A DNA stretch of 64,000 nt, taken from Mycolicibacterium goodii. GTDB taxonomy: Bacteria > Actinomycetota > Actinomycetes > Mycobacteriales > Mycobacteriaceae. Where the stretch lies: positions 4,030,001 through 4,094,000 of the forward strand of contig NZ_CP012150.1 in NCBI RefSeq assembly GCF_001187505.1, read 5' to 3'. The notes beneath the pieces are model-generated. The model ran no database searches. It was not told the origin of the DNA and saw nothing but the letters and a program-made list of their open reading frames with translations. Both the position numbers and the translations under genes were made by a program. Shown piece by piece: positions 42,306 through 50,712 of the stretch. How positions within the stretch are numbered: the first letter of the stretch is position 1; every line of letters begins with the position of its first letter.

Positions 42306-43420
42306 CAGTCCGGTAGCTCCGATATGTCGACCGGCTCGTGTCTGTCGATTCGGTTGACGCGGTGCCGGTATTCGCTGGATGACTCGTACACCGTTTTCTT
42401 CAGACGGTTGATGGAGCCGAGGGGGCGGTGCTCGGCCAGGCCGCGCCACGAGTTGAACGACAGCACGTCGTCTCCGTAGGCGCGACGCAGCGCGCTGTAG
42501 GGGTTCTGCGGCCGGAACACGATGCGGGCCACGGGAAGGTACGGCGAGACGTTGCTGTCCCACGGCTTGCTGGCGTCCTCGATGGGCATCGCCACCGGAT
42601 CGGTGCACAACTGCGCGCTCAGCTCGTATTCGGCGGTCTGATCGGCGAAGAATTCGGCGATCATGTCGCGGTGCTGCTCGGGGGCGGGGTTGCGGGGCAG
42701 CCGTTGGTCACCGAGCGCCGTGACGTTCTCCGAAGCCGGCGCGAAGCGGTATCTGGCGACGAAGTCGCCGTGGCGGAACGGCGCCGACGAGAAGAACTCC
42801 AGTCCGAGGATGGGCCGGTTCGGCGCGATGAACACCAACAGGTTCGCGGGCAGCCGGACGCCGAGCTTGCTGACCAGATCGAGCAGTTCGCTGCCGAGCC
42901 ACAGCGCCCGGTCGGACAGGCGCGCGAGCAGGGTCGCGGTGACCATGCCCAGGCCCGCGTAGGCGTGCGCATCGGCGAACAGGAACTCCTCGTGGGTCAC
43001 CATGACGAAGTCCTGATTGCCGCTGGTATCGTTGTCCATGATCTTTTGTCCTTGTACCCCAAGGACTTTCAATCCCAGGCCGCGGACGCCGCGGGTCTTG
43101 TCGCTGCGCCGCACCCCGGAGGTGCTCGACAGCCGCGCGATCACCGGATAGCTGCGTGGTTCGGCGAACAGGCCCTGCGCCAGTTCGGGTTCGAGGCCCT
43201 CGTTGACGATCAGTTCACCGCGCAGGATCGCGTGGCTCTTGGCGTGCGCGTCGCGCAGGCCGTGTCTGTACTTCCGGTAGGCGCGCTCGTTGTTCCTGAG
43301 CAGCTTCGCCATGATCTTCTCGATGTCGGCGTTCTCGCGGGGGCTCGGCTTCTCCAGATCCTCGGTGTAGCGGATGGGCCGCTGGGCCCACGCAGTGGTC
43401 CGCTTCTCGGCTTCGGTCAT
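42305..43420 (-). CDS. Catalase-fold heme protein (small catalase-related family)
   Basis: 371 residues, matching the catalase-related small heme protein family rather than true catalase. Segments such as DAHAKSHAILRGELIV, FAEPRSYPVIARLSS, DFVMVTHEEFLFAD and FNSWRGLAEHRPLGSINR are typical. The canonical proximal RxxxY heme-tyrosine motif of true catalases is not seen, so peroxide dismutation should not be assumed; peroxidase or allene-oxide-synthase-like chemistry on lipid peroxides is possible. It is the first gene of a two-gene unit with the LuxR regulator and divergent from the subtilase gene, with about 146 nt between. Confidence 0.82.
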   Translation of the reverse strand: MTEAEKRTTAWAQRPIRYTEDLEKPSPRENADIEKIMAKLLRNNERAYRKYRHGLRDAHAKSHAILRGELIVNEGLEPELAQGLFAEPRSYPVIARLSSTSGVRRSDKTRGVRGLGLKVLGVQGQKIMDNDTSGNQDFVMVTHEEFLFADAHAYAGLGMVTATLLARLSDRALWLGSELLDLVSKLGVRLPANLLVFIAPNRPILGLEFFSSAPFRHGDFVARYRFAPASENVTALGDQRLPRNPAPEQHRDMIAEFFADQTAEYELSAQLCTDPVAMPIEDASKPWDSNVSPYLPVARIVFRPQNPYSALRRAYGDDVLSFNSWRGLAEHRPLGSINRLKKTVYESSSEYRHRVNRIDRHEPVDISELPD

Positions 43421-43566
43421 GGTGAGCGGCGCTCCTTGTCGGTCGGCTTCGTGTTCGTGAACGTCGGTCGCCCGATACCGGATTCACGGCGCAACCGGCT
43501 CACGTGTCACCCTCGTGGATTTTCGGCCACATATCGGAGATTCTTGTGCGTGCTGCCCGAGATGGC

Positions 43567-45510
43567 ATGAGTAATGCACTACTCGATCTCATGTGTTCGG
43601 AATTCGCCGCCGATAATGCGAAATTCGCGCAGGCGGCCATGCGCTCGTTGCACGATGAGCCATCGGATCCGTGCCGAGGGGGCGGTCGAGGGGGCGGTCG
43701 AGTGGGCAGTCGAGTGGGCACTGTGGACGCGACAGATTCGTCGATGTGGGCCGATCGGGTGCTGTGCGCACTGGCCGCCCTTGAGCGTCTGGACCACCCC
43801 TCGGGCAGCGCGGCCGTCAAAGAGGCGGTGGCGGCACTTTATGCGGCGGATTTCGTCGAACGCGACCGCCAGTACGAGAACGACCTGCCGTTCTGGCACA
43901 ACCGCGTCGATGACGCCGTCGCGGACCTGCGCAGGCGCCGCCTGCTCACGGCGCGGACCACCGCGCTCACCGCCGCGGGCCGCCGCGCCGCCGAGACCGC
44001 GTGCGCGCGGGCAGCGACGGGCGCCCCGACCGGACCGGCCCGCACCGCGGCGGCCGACGAGATCCCGCGGCGGGACCCCGTGCTGGCCGGGGTCATCACG
44101 CCACCGTTGCGTCAGCAGATGGCGACCACGCCCGCGGACCGCGAGATGCCGATCATGATCGAACTGAACCTCGGGTATCAGCCGACGGTGTCTGCCGCGA
44201 TGGATCGCATCCGCTGTCTGTGGGGGCTGATCGGCGCGGCGGGGGAGCCCGACGAACTCGCCGACCAGTTCATGGTCGGTGATCTCACCGGACCCCAGAT
44301 CAAGCAACTGGTGTCGGCCGACGCGGTGCCGCAGTCCTGGCCGGGCCGCGCCGTCTACCGGATCTGGCCGGATTTCGACGTGAAGCCGTTGATCGACGTT
44401 TCGTCGAGCACCGTCAAGGCGATCGCCGCGCAGCGCTCCTTCGACAGCTTCGGCGACGGAATCGTCTGGGCCGTCGTGGATTCCGGCATCGATTCCACCC
44501 ATCCGCATTTCGCCGAGCACCACAATCTCGACCATCCGTCGGTCGCGGAACTGCACAAGGATTTCACCGGTGGCGACGCGCCGCTCGTCGACACCGACGG
44601 GCACGGCACCCACGTCGCCGGCATCATCGCCGGGGGTCTCGTCGACCGGGGCGGCAGACGCGTCGTCGTCGCCGAGAAGCGCCTCAACGCCCCGGAAGGC
44701 GGTGATGCGATCATGCAGCCGCGCGACGTCGACCCGAACCGCCTCGCGGGTATGGCACCCAAGGCCAAGCTCGTGAGCCTCAAGGTGCTCGGGCCGGGGG
44801 ATCAGGCCTCGAAGGTCAGCCGGGTGATGGCCGCGCTGGCGTATGTCCGGAAACTCAACGCGGGCAGCGAACGGGTGCCGCGCATCCACGGCGTCAATCT
44901 CAGCCTCGGATACCAGTTCGACGCCGAGTGGTACGCCTGCGGGCAGAGCCCGATGTGTGTGGAGGTCGACAAGACCGTGCGCTCGGGTGTGGTCGTGGTG
45001 GTCGCGGCGGGCAACTCCGGATATGTGTCACTGAGCGTGGCGTCGAGCAAGGACTCGATGAAGTTCACCGCCGATATGACGATCAACGACCCGGGCAACA
45101 CCGAGAGCGCCATCACCGTCGGATCCACGCACCGCAGTTCCCCGCACACCTTCGGCGTCTCGTACTTCTCGTCGCGCGGCCCGACCGGCGACGGCCGCGC
45201 CAAACCCGATCTCGTCGCGCCGGGCGAGCGCATCACGTCGGCGGCCGCGGGTACTCGGCGCAGCACCGTCACCAACCAGATCGACGTGCCCGACGATGTC
45301 CCGGTCTACATCGAGGAGAGCGGCACGAGCATGGCCGCGCCGCATGTGTCGGGTGTGATCGCGGCGTTCCTCTCGGTGCAACGCGAGTTCGTCAGCAGGC
45401 CCGAGGCGATCAAGCGGATCTTCACCGAATCCGCGACGTCGCTGGGACGCGACCGGTCGTTTCAGGGCAGCGGCCTGGTGGATCTGCTGCGCGCCCTGCA
45501 ATCGGTGTGA
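43567..45510 (+). CDS. Subtilisin-like serine protease (S8) with unusual N-terminal region
   Basis: 647 residues counting from ATG 43567. The S8 triad is intact: Asp305 (WAVVDSGIDSTHP), His346 (DGHGTHVAGI) and Ser588 (SGTSMAAPH), with the oxyanion-hole Asn in AAGNSGY. There is no signal peptide, so it is probably cytoplasmic, unlike mycosins. The first 290 residues match nothing I recognise and include a Gly/Arg stretch encoded by a 12-bp tandem repeat (43676-43723). A 130-residue insert between His and Ser strands is compatible with the family. GTG 43504 would add 21 residues but has no ribosome binding site. The serine hydrolase gene follows after 15 nt, suggesting a two-gene unit. Confidence 0.85.
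   Translation: MSNALLDLMCSEFAADNAKFAQAAMRSLHDEPSDPCRGGGRGGGRVGSRVGTVDATDSSMWADRVLCALAALERLDHPSGSAAVKEAVAALYAADFVERDRQYENDLPFWHNRVDDAVADLRRRRLLTARTTALTAAGRRAAETACARAATGAPTGPARTAAADEIPRRDPVLAGVITPPLRQQMATTPADREMPIMIELNLGYQPTVSAAMDRIRCLWGLIGAAGEPDELADQFMVGDLTGPQIKQLVSADAVPQSWPGRAVYRIWPDFDVKPLIDVSSSTVKAIAAQRSFDSFGDGIVWAVVDSGIDSTHPHFAEHHNLDHPSVAELHKDFTGGDAPLVDTDGHGTHVAGIIAGGLVDRGGRRVVVAEKRLNAPEGGDAIMQPRDVDPNRLAGMAPKAKLVSLKVLGPGDQASKVSRVMAALAYVRKLNAGSERVPRIHGVNLSLGYQFDAEWYACGQSPMCVEVDKTVRSGVVVVVAAGNSGYVSLSVASSKDSMKFTADMTINDPGNTESAITVGSTHRSSPHTFGVSYFSSRGPTGDGRAKPDLVAPGERITSAAAGTRRSTVTNQIDVPDDVPVYIEESGTSMAAPHVSGVIAAFLSVQREFVSRPEAIKRIFTESATSLGRDRSFQGSGLVDLLRALQSV
43676..43723. repeat. In-frame 12-bp tandem repeat in the subtilase gene
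   Basis: Four units, GAGGGGGCGGTC twice then GAGTGGGCAGTC and GAGTGGGCACTG, at 43676, 43688, 43700 and 43712. Each adds four residues (RGGG, RGGG, RVGS, RVGT). Copy number could change without a frameshift. Confidence 0.8.
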
Positions 45511-45525
45511 CGAGAAAGGCATGAC

Positions 45526-46854
45526 ATGACCGCCGAGATCGCCCGTCTGGTGTTCGACGCCGAGGGCCACCCCGATCCGATGACGCTGACCGACCTGGAG
45601 CAGCGGCTGCCCGGTCTCACCGATCTGGTGATCTTCTCCCACGGCTGGAACAACGACGAGGCGGCCGCAACGTCGTTGTACGACCGGTGGTTTCGCCTGC
45701 TGGGCGCTCACCTCGATCCGGCGCGGGCGGTGGGGTTCGTGGGTGTCCGCTGGCCGTCGACGCTGTGGCGCGACGAGCCGATACCCGACTTCCCGGGCCC
45801 GGCCGGCGGCGCCGAGGGTGCGGCTGCCCTCGGCGAAATGCGCCGCGCGGCACCGGAAACCGACGCGGGTGACCCCACGCTGGACGCCGCCGAGCTCGCC
45901 GAACTCAAGGAGCTGTTCCCGCACGCGGGCCCCCAACTGGACGTGATCGCGACCCTGCTGGCGCAGCCGCCCGACATCGACGCCGTGCCGGACCTCTTCG
46001 AGGCACTGCAGGACTTCCACGCGGCCACCCCCGACGGTTTCAACGACGGCGAAACCCGCGACGCCCAGGACGGTCCCGGGATGGTGGCCGACGATCAGGA
46101 TCCGGCCGAGCTGTTCAACACGTTGGCCGACCAATTGCTGGCTGCGGGTGTGCAGTTCGGCGACGACGGCACCGGTGCGGCCGGTCTCGGGGATTTCGCG
46201 AGCAAGCTGTGGCGCGGCGCGAAGGAGGCGCTGCGGCAGCTGAGCTACTGGAAGATGAAGAACCGCGCGGGTGTGGTGGGCCGCAACGGCCTCGGACCCG
46301 TCATCGACAAGTTGGCCCGCAGCGCCCCTGGGCTGCGAATCCATCTGGTGGGACACAGTTTCGGGGCGCGCCTGGTGTGCTACGCCGTGGCGGGCATGTC
46401 CGACACGCAACCGTCGCCGGTCAAATCGGTCACCCTGCTGCAGGGCGCGTTCTCGCGTTTCGCGTTCATCGACAGGCTGCCGTTCCGGGCGGGGTCTGGC
46501 GCACTCGCGGGCATGCTCGGCCGCATCGACGGCCCACTCACGGTGTGCTTCTCGCGGCATGACCGCGCGTTGGGCACGTTCTATCCGTTGGCGTCGGCCG
46601 CGGCCGGTGACGACGCCGCGGCCCTCGACGATCCGCTGTTCCGGTGGCGCGCGATGGGCTCACACGGGGCGTTCCGGTCGGAGACGACGGGCCTGGGGGT
46701 GGTGGGGGCGCAGTATCCGTTCGCCGCCGGGCAGATCCTGAATCTGGACGCATCCGATGTCGTGCGCGCCGACGCCGGGCCCTCCGGCGCGCACAGCGAC
46801 ATCTTCCATCCGGAACTGGCATGGGTGGCGGCGGCCGCGGGCGGTCTCAGCTGA
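45526..46854 (+). CDS. Alpha/beta-hydrolase-like serine hydrolase paired with the subtilase
   Basis: 442 residues. The nucleophile elbow VGHSFGARLV (Ser278) and the early strand DLVIFSHGWNNDEAA fit an alpha/beta hydrolase, with FSRHDRALGTF a plausible acid-bearing segment and SHGAFRSE a possible histidine site. A large acidic insert (about 85-235) separates the first strand from the nucleophile. There is no signal peptide. It begins 15 nt after the protease stop with GAAAGG before ATG 45526. Co-occurrence with an intracellular S8 protease suggests a shared pathway or a processed partner, but substrate and role are unknown. Convergent and overlapping by 8 nt with the LLM gene. Confidence 0.8.
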   Translation: MTAEIARLVFDAEGHPDPMTLTDLEQRLPGLTDLVIFSHGWNNDEAAATSLYDRWFRLLGAHLDPARAVGFVGVRWPSTLWRDEPIPDFPGPAGGAEGAAALGEMRRAAPETDAGDPTLDAAELAELKELFPHAGPQLDVIATLLAQPPDIDAVPDLFEALQDFHAATPDGFNDGETRDAQDGPGMVADDQDPAELFNTLADQLLAAGVQFGDDGTGAAGLGDFASKLWRGAKEALRQLSYWKMKNRAGVVGRNGLGPVIDKLARSAPGLRIHLVGHSFGARLVCYAVAGMSDTQPSPVKSVTLLQGAFSRFAFIDRLPFRAGSGALAGMLGRIDGPLTVCFSRHDRALGTFYPLASAAAGDDAAALDDPLFRWRAMGSHGAFRSETTGLGVVGAQYPFAAGQILNLDASDVVRADAGPSGAHSDIFHPELAWVAAAAGGLS

Positions 46855-47764
46855 GACGTCGAGCTGTCCCGTGGCCAGTCCATCTGGTGCGCGCGATCAC
46901 CTGGGCGGCGAAGTCCAGCATCTGTTCGAGGCTGGGGAATGCCGCGAAGGCATCCACGAAGGCCTCGTCGACACCGGATGCGGCGAGGCGGTCGAGCCTG
47001 GCGACCACCGAGTCCAGGGAGGTGTCGGGGTCGAGGTTGATCCGCATGGCGGTCTTGAGCGCATCGGGGTCGCGGCCGGCCTCCTGCGCGGCGCGGCGCG
47101 CGATCGACCACAGGTGATCGGTGAACTCGTCCTGCAGTCCCTCGACCCCGAGCCAGCCGGTTCCGCTGCGGCCGACCCGGCGCATGGCCGCCTCGCTGAC
47201 CCCGCCGATCCAGATGGGCGGACCACCCGGCTGGACCGGGCGCAGGTCGGCATGGACGGCGGGCAGCGAGAAGAACTCGCTGTCCCAGGACACCGGGGTG
47301 GTCGTCCACCATTGGCGCAGGAATGCCAGCAGGTCATCGAGCATCCGCCCGCGCCGGTGCCAGTCCGCGCCGCGGGAGATGTCGTGTTCGTCTTTCATCC
47401 ACCCGAGTCCCACGCCGACGTCGAGGCGACCGTCGCTGAGCACGTCGAGGGTGGTCAGCAGTCGGGCCAGGTGCGGCGGCTCGTAGTAGAACGTGCTGAG
47501 CGTGCTCGCGTTCAGCCGCACCCTGGTTGTCGCCGTGGCGGCGACGGTCCACAGCAGCACCGGATCGAGATAGCGGGTCATCTGCGGCGGGTAGGGCTGT
47601 TCCTTGCCCGGGTAGATGCTCTGCATGTCGACCGGCGTGACCAAGCGGTCGCCGACCCACAGCGTGTCGTAGCCGAGGTCTTCGAGTCCGCGGCAGAAGT
47701 CGCCGAGGTCGGCGGCGCTGTTCACCGCGGGCCCGACGATGGGAAGTGCGAAACCGAGCTTCAT
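46847..47764 (-). CDS. Luciferase-like (LLM class) F420-dependent oxidoreductase
   Basis: 305 residues, TIM-barrel bacterial luciferase family. LGYDTLWVGDRLV, RLDVGVGLGWMKDE and PPIWIGGVSEAAMRRVGR are the standard motifs. In mycobacteria such proteins usually use coenzyme F420, though some use FMN; the substrate cannot be predicted. A TTGGTGAT-CT-ATCAACCAA inverted repeat at 47809-47827, 45 nt upstream of the start, resembles the palindrome by the nearby MarR gene and may place this gene under the same control. Overlaps the hydrolase gene at the 3' end. Confidence 0.87.
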   Translation of the reverse strand: MKLGFALPIVGPAVNSAADLGDFCRGLEDLGYDTLWVGDRLVTPVDMQSIYPGKEQPYPPQMTRYLDPVLLWTVAATATTRVRLNASTLSTFYYEPPHLARLLTTLDVLSDGRLDVGVGLGWMKDEHDISRGADWHRRGRMLDDLLAFLRQWWTTTPVSWDSEFFSLPAVHADLRPVQPGGPPIWIGGVSEAAMRRVGRSGTGWLGVEGLQDEFTDHLWSIARRAAQEAGRDPDALKTAMRINLDPDTSLDSVVARLDRLAASGVDEAFVDAFAAFPSLEQMLDFAAQVIARTRWTGHGTARRLS

Positions 47765-47808
47765 CTTGGGTCCTCTCCGGACGGATCACCGTCCGCCCTC
47801 GTCATCTT

Positions 47809-47827
47809 TTGGTGATCTATCAACCAA
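47809..47827. promoter_or_regulatory. Inverted repeat upstream of the LLM oxidoreductase gene
   Basis: TTGGTGAT CT ATCAACCAA, a near-perfect inverted repeat with one base missing in the left arm. The right arm ATCAACCAA is identical to that of the site at 48552-48568 beside the MarR gene, apart from the phase at the arm ends. Likely operator for the MarR-family protein. Confidence 0.55.
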
Positions 47828-47866
47828 TTCCTGGGTGCACGGCACCCTTGGCCTTTTCGGGTGTGT

Positions 47867-48493
47867 TCAGGCGCGGAGATCGGCGACGCCGAGGGCGAAG
47901 TCCCAATGCTGCACACCGTGGCGCGCGACGCCCATCACGACCAGGCCCGCTCCCTCCAGCCAGTGCGCCATGTGCAGGCCGCCCACGTCCACTGGCCGCA
48001 GCCCGAGGCTTTCGATGAACTCGGCCATGTCCTTCTTGGCGCGCTCGTCGTCGCCGGCCATGAACACGTCGAGCGCCCGGCCCGGGGTAAGGACGGCACC
48101 GAAGATGGTGTTGAACGCCTTCACCACGGTGGCGTCGGCCGGGGCCGTCTTGGCCACTTCCTGCGCGATCGAGGTGTCCTCGGGGATGGCCAACCCGTCC
48201 GCGGCGGCGTTGAACGGGTTGCTGATGTCGACGATTATCTTGCCCGCCAGCGCATCTCCGTACTCCGCGACGACCGGGACGACGGCGGCGTGCAACAGTG
48301 ACACGATGACGATGTCCCCGCTGGGGACGGCGCCGAACTCTCCCGTCGTGGCGCCCCCACCGAGGCGGCCGGCCAGGTCGGCGGCCTTGGTGTGGTCGCG
48401 GCCGATGATCTCGACGGTGTTGCCCCCGGCCACCGCCAGGGTGCCGATGGCGCGGGCCATGTTGCCGGTACCGATGATGCTGATGTTGCTCAT
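47867..48493 (-). CDS. NADP/F420-dependent oxidoreductase (coenzyme F420 reductase-like)
   Basis: 208 residues, one Rossmann domain. The dinucleotide motif at the N-terminus is ISIIGTGNMARAIGTLA, and VKAFNTIFGAVL plus the C-terminal GGLHMAHWLEGAGL are typical of the NADP oxidoreductase coenzyme F420-dependent family (pfam F420_oxidored). It may shuttle hydride between NADPH and F420, which would suit the F420-type LLM enzyme next door; other members act on small carbonyls. Divergent from the MarR regulator, with the palindrome between them. Confidence 0.85.
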   Translation of the reverse strand: MSNISIIGTGNMARAIGTLAVAGGNTVEIIGRDHTKAADLAGRLGGGATTGEFGAVPSGDIVIVSLLHAAVVPVVAEYGDALAGKIIVDISNPFNAAADGLAIPEDTSIAQEVAKTAPADATVVKAFNTIFGAVLTPGRALDVFMAGDDERAKKDMAEFIESLGLRPVDVGGLHMAHWLEGAGLVVMGVARHGVQHWDFALGVADLRA

Positions 48494-48551
48494 GAGATGT
48501 CCTGTCTGATCTACGATCGAAAGGTTGACAGGTCCACCTTACGGGACAGTT

Positions 48552-48565
48552 GTTGATGCATCAAC
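48552..48565. promoter_or_regulatory. Perfect palindrome GTTGATGCATCAAC, probable MarR operator
   Basis: 14-bp perfect palindrome in the 99-nt region between the divergent oxidoreductase (start 48493) and marR-like (start 48593) genes. MarR proteins typically bind such sites to control themselves and the divergent gene. A related site lies at 47809-47827. Confidence 0.65.
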
Positions 48566-48592
48566 CAATCGGGAAGGTTTGGGTGGAAACGA

Positions 48593-49072
48593 ATGGAACC
48601 GAACTGGCTGACCCCTCGGGAAGACCGCGCCTGGCGGGCCTTCATGCACTCGCATCATCGGCTGGTCGCGCACCTGAATCGCGGTCTGCAGGAGTCCGGT
48701 CTGTCCGGCGCGGACTACGAGATCCTGGCTGTGCTCTCCGGCCATGACACGGACCGCATGCCCGCCCACGAGTTGTGCAACACGCTGGGTTGGGAGAAGA
48801 GCCGTGTCTCGCATCAGGTTCGGCGCATGCAGAAGGACGGCCTGATCGGTCGCGAGCCCAACCCCGAGGACGCCCGCAGCACGATGGTCCGCCTGCTGCC
48901 TGCGGGCCGCACCGCCATCGAGGAAGCCGCGCCCAGGCACGTGTCCGATGTCCGCAGGAACTTCATCGACCTGTTCACCCCCGCCGAGCTCGACATGCTG
49001 GCCGCCCTGAGTGAACGGATCCTGGGTCACCTGTCCGAGGTCGACGATGATGTCGAGGACCGGCCGTCATAG
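48593..49072 (+). CDS. MarR-family transcriptional regulator
   Basis: 159 residues with the winged helix-turn-helix of the MarR family (LSGADYEILAVLSG, HELCNTLGWEKSRVSHQVRRMQKDGLI, REPNPEDARSTMVRLLPAGR). The wing and dimer helices are complete. Represses or activates the divergent oxidoreductase gene, judged from the intergenic palindrome; a second similar site points to the LLM gene as another target. The inducing ligand is unknown. ATG 48593; a GTG-rich leader offers no clear ribosome binding site. Confidence 0.92.
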   Translation: MEPNWLTPREDRAWRAFMHSHHRLVAHLNRGLQESGLSGADYEILAVLSGHDTDRMPAHELCNTLGWEKSRVSHQVRRMQKDGLIGREPNPEDARSTMVRLLPAGRTAIEEAAPRHVSDVRRNFIDLFTPAELDMLAALSERILGHLSEVDDDVEDRPS

Positions 49073-49112
49073 CCGGCGAACGAGCCGCGGGAGAGAGGAG
49101 ATTTTCGAGGAG

Positions 49113-49198
49113 TGTCCGAGGGGGGACTTGAACCCCCACGCCCGTTAATAGGGCACTAGCACCTCAAGCTAGCGCGTCTGCCATTCCGCCACTCGGAC
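49113..49198 (-). tRNA. tRNA-Leu (anticodon GAG)
   Basis: 86-nt class II tRNA read on the minus strand. The acceptor stem GTCCGAG / CTCGGAC, anticodon stem CTAGC / GCTAG with loop TTGAGGT (anticodon GAG), a long variable arm (GTGCCC..GGGCGT), and the T arm GGGGGTTCAAGTCCCCC are all present. The discriminator is A; CCA is not encoded. It decodes CUC/CUU leucine codons. It sits at the right border of the accessory block. Confidence 0.95.
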
Positions 49199-49353
49199 CT
49201 GCTTCCCACCCTCGCGGGTTGGGCGCCTAAGGCTAACGGATTGTAGCCCCGGAACCCAAACCGGCAGGGCCGAAGCGTCCGGAGAACTCGTCGCGCGCGT
49301 CTCGGACCTCTCGGCAGCCCCCGAACCGGCCCGCAATGGTACGAATGGTCACT

Positions 49354-50688
49354 GTGACTGTCTCCGCGGCCAGTGCGGACGAGGTGGTTGATCTCGTCAG
49401 CGCGCTCATCAGGTTCGACACCTCCAACACGGGGGACCCGGCGACCACCAAAGGTGAGGCAGAGTGTGCCCATTGGGTGGCCCGGCAGCTCGAAGAGGTC
49501 GGATACGAGACCGAGTACATCGAGTCCGGTGCCCCGGGCCGGGGGAACGTGTTCGCCCGGTTGCGAGGTGCCGACCCGTCGCGCGGTGCGCTGATGGTGC
49601 ACGGCCACCTCGACGTGGTGCCCGCCGAACCGGCCGACTGGAGCGTGCACCCGTTCTCGGGGGCGGTCAAGGACGGCTACGTGTGGGGCCGCGGCGCGGT
49701 CGACATGAAGGACATGGTCGGCATGACCATCGCCGTCGCGCGGCACTTCAAGCGCGCAGGCATCGTGCCCGCGCGTGATCTGGTGTTCGCGTTCGTCGCC
49801 GACGAGGAGCACGGCGGCACCTACGGGGCCGACTGGCTGGTGAACAACCGGCCGGATCTGTTCGAGGGCGTCACCGAGGCCATCGGCGAGGTGGGCGGGT
49901 TCTCACTGACCGTGCCGCGCAAGGACGGTGGTGAACGGCGGCTGTATCTCATCGAGACCGCCGAGAAGGGCCTGTCGTGGATGCGGCTGACCGCGCGTGG
50001 TCGCGCCGGGCACGGGTCGATGGTGCACGACGACAACGCGGTGACCGCGATCGCGGGCGCCGTGGACCGGCTGGGCCGCCACGAGTTCCCGCTGGTGCTC
50101 AGCCCGGCGGTGGAGGAGTTCCTGACGGCGGTCGCCGAGGAGACCGGGTACACGTTCGACGTGCACTCACCGGATCTGGAGGGCGCCATCGCGAAACTGG
50201 GTGGCGTGGCGCGCATCGTGTCGGCGACCCTGCGCGACACGGCCAACCCGACCATGCTCAAGGCCGGTTACAAGGCCAATGTGATCCCCGCGGTGGCCGA
50301 GGCCATGATCGACTGCCGGGTCATCCCCGGCCGCAAGGAGGCGTTCGAGCGTGAGGTCGACGAGCTCATCGGGCCCGACGTCACGCGCTCCTGGGAGCGC
50401 GACCTGCCGTCGTATGAGACCTCGTTCGACGGTGACCTGGTCGACGCGATGAACGCGAGCCTGCTCGCACTGGATCCCGATGCCCGCATCGTGCCGTACA
50501 TGCTGTCGGCGGGCACCGATGCGAAGTCGTTCCAGCGCTTGGGTATTCGGTGCTTCGGGTTCGCGCCGCTGCGCCTGCCGCCGGATCTGGACTTCGCCGC
50601 GCTGTTCCACGGTGTGGACGAGCGGGTTCCGGTGGATGCCCTGCGATTCGGGGCGGGCGTTCTGGAACACTTCCTGCAGAACTGCTGA
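49354..50688 (+). CDS. M20-family metallopeptidase (Rv2141c-like)
   Basis: 444 residues, M20/ArgE-DapE fold. Metal ligands and catalysts are visible in MVHGHLDVVPAE, the WGRGAVDMKDM stretch, FVADEEHGG, and the late H in LFHGVDERV. The dimerisation (lid) domain follows GHGSMVHDDNAV. The substrate is unknown; tuberculosis Rv2141c is annotated only as a dipeptidase-like protein. GTG 49354 gives an N-terminus of the right length; in-frame ATG codons at 49336 and 49345 are alternatives. No ribosome binding site precedes any of them. Confidence 0.9.
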   Translation: MTVSAASADEVVDLVSALIRFDTSNTGDPATTKGEAECAHWVARQLEEVGYETEYIESGAPGRGNVFARLRGADPSRGALMVHGHLDVVPAEPADWSVHPFSGAVKDGYVWGRGAVDMKDMVGMTIAVARHFKRAGIVPARDLVFAFVADEEHGGTYGADWLVNNRPDLFEGVTEAIGEVGGFSLTVPRKDGGERRLYLIETAEKGLSWMRLTARGRAGHGSMVHDDNAVTAIAGAVDRLGRHEFPLVLSPAVEEFLTAVAEETGYTFDVHSPDLEGAIAKLGGVARIVSATLRDTANPTMLKAGYKANVIPAVAEAMIDCRVIPGRKEAFEREVDELIGPDVTRSWERDLPSYETSFDGDLVDAMNASLLALDPDARIVPYMLSAGTDAKSFQRLGIRCFGFAPLRLPPDLDFAALFHGVDERVPVDALRFGAGVLEHFLQNC

Positions 50689-50712
50689 CCGAACTCAAAG
50701 GAAAGGGATCTG

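Noticed and set aside
49113..49198. tRNA-Leu as the attachment site of a mobile element
   Set aside because: No integrase gene, no repeat of the tRNA 3' end seen in the window, and no composition change next to it, so no mobile element is called.
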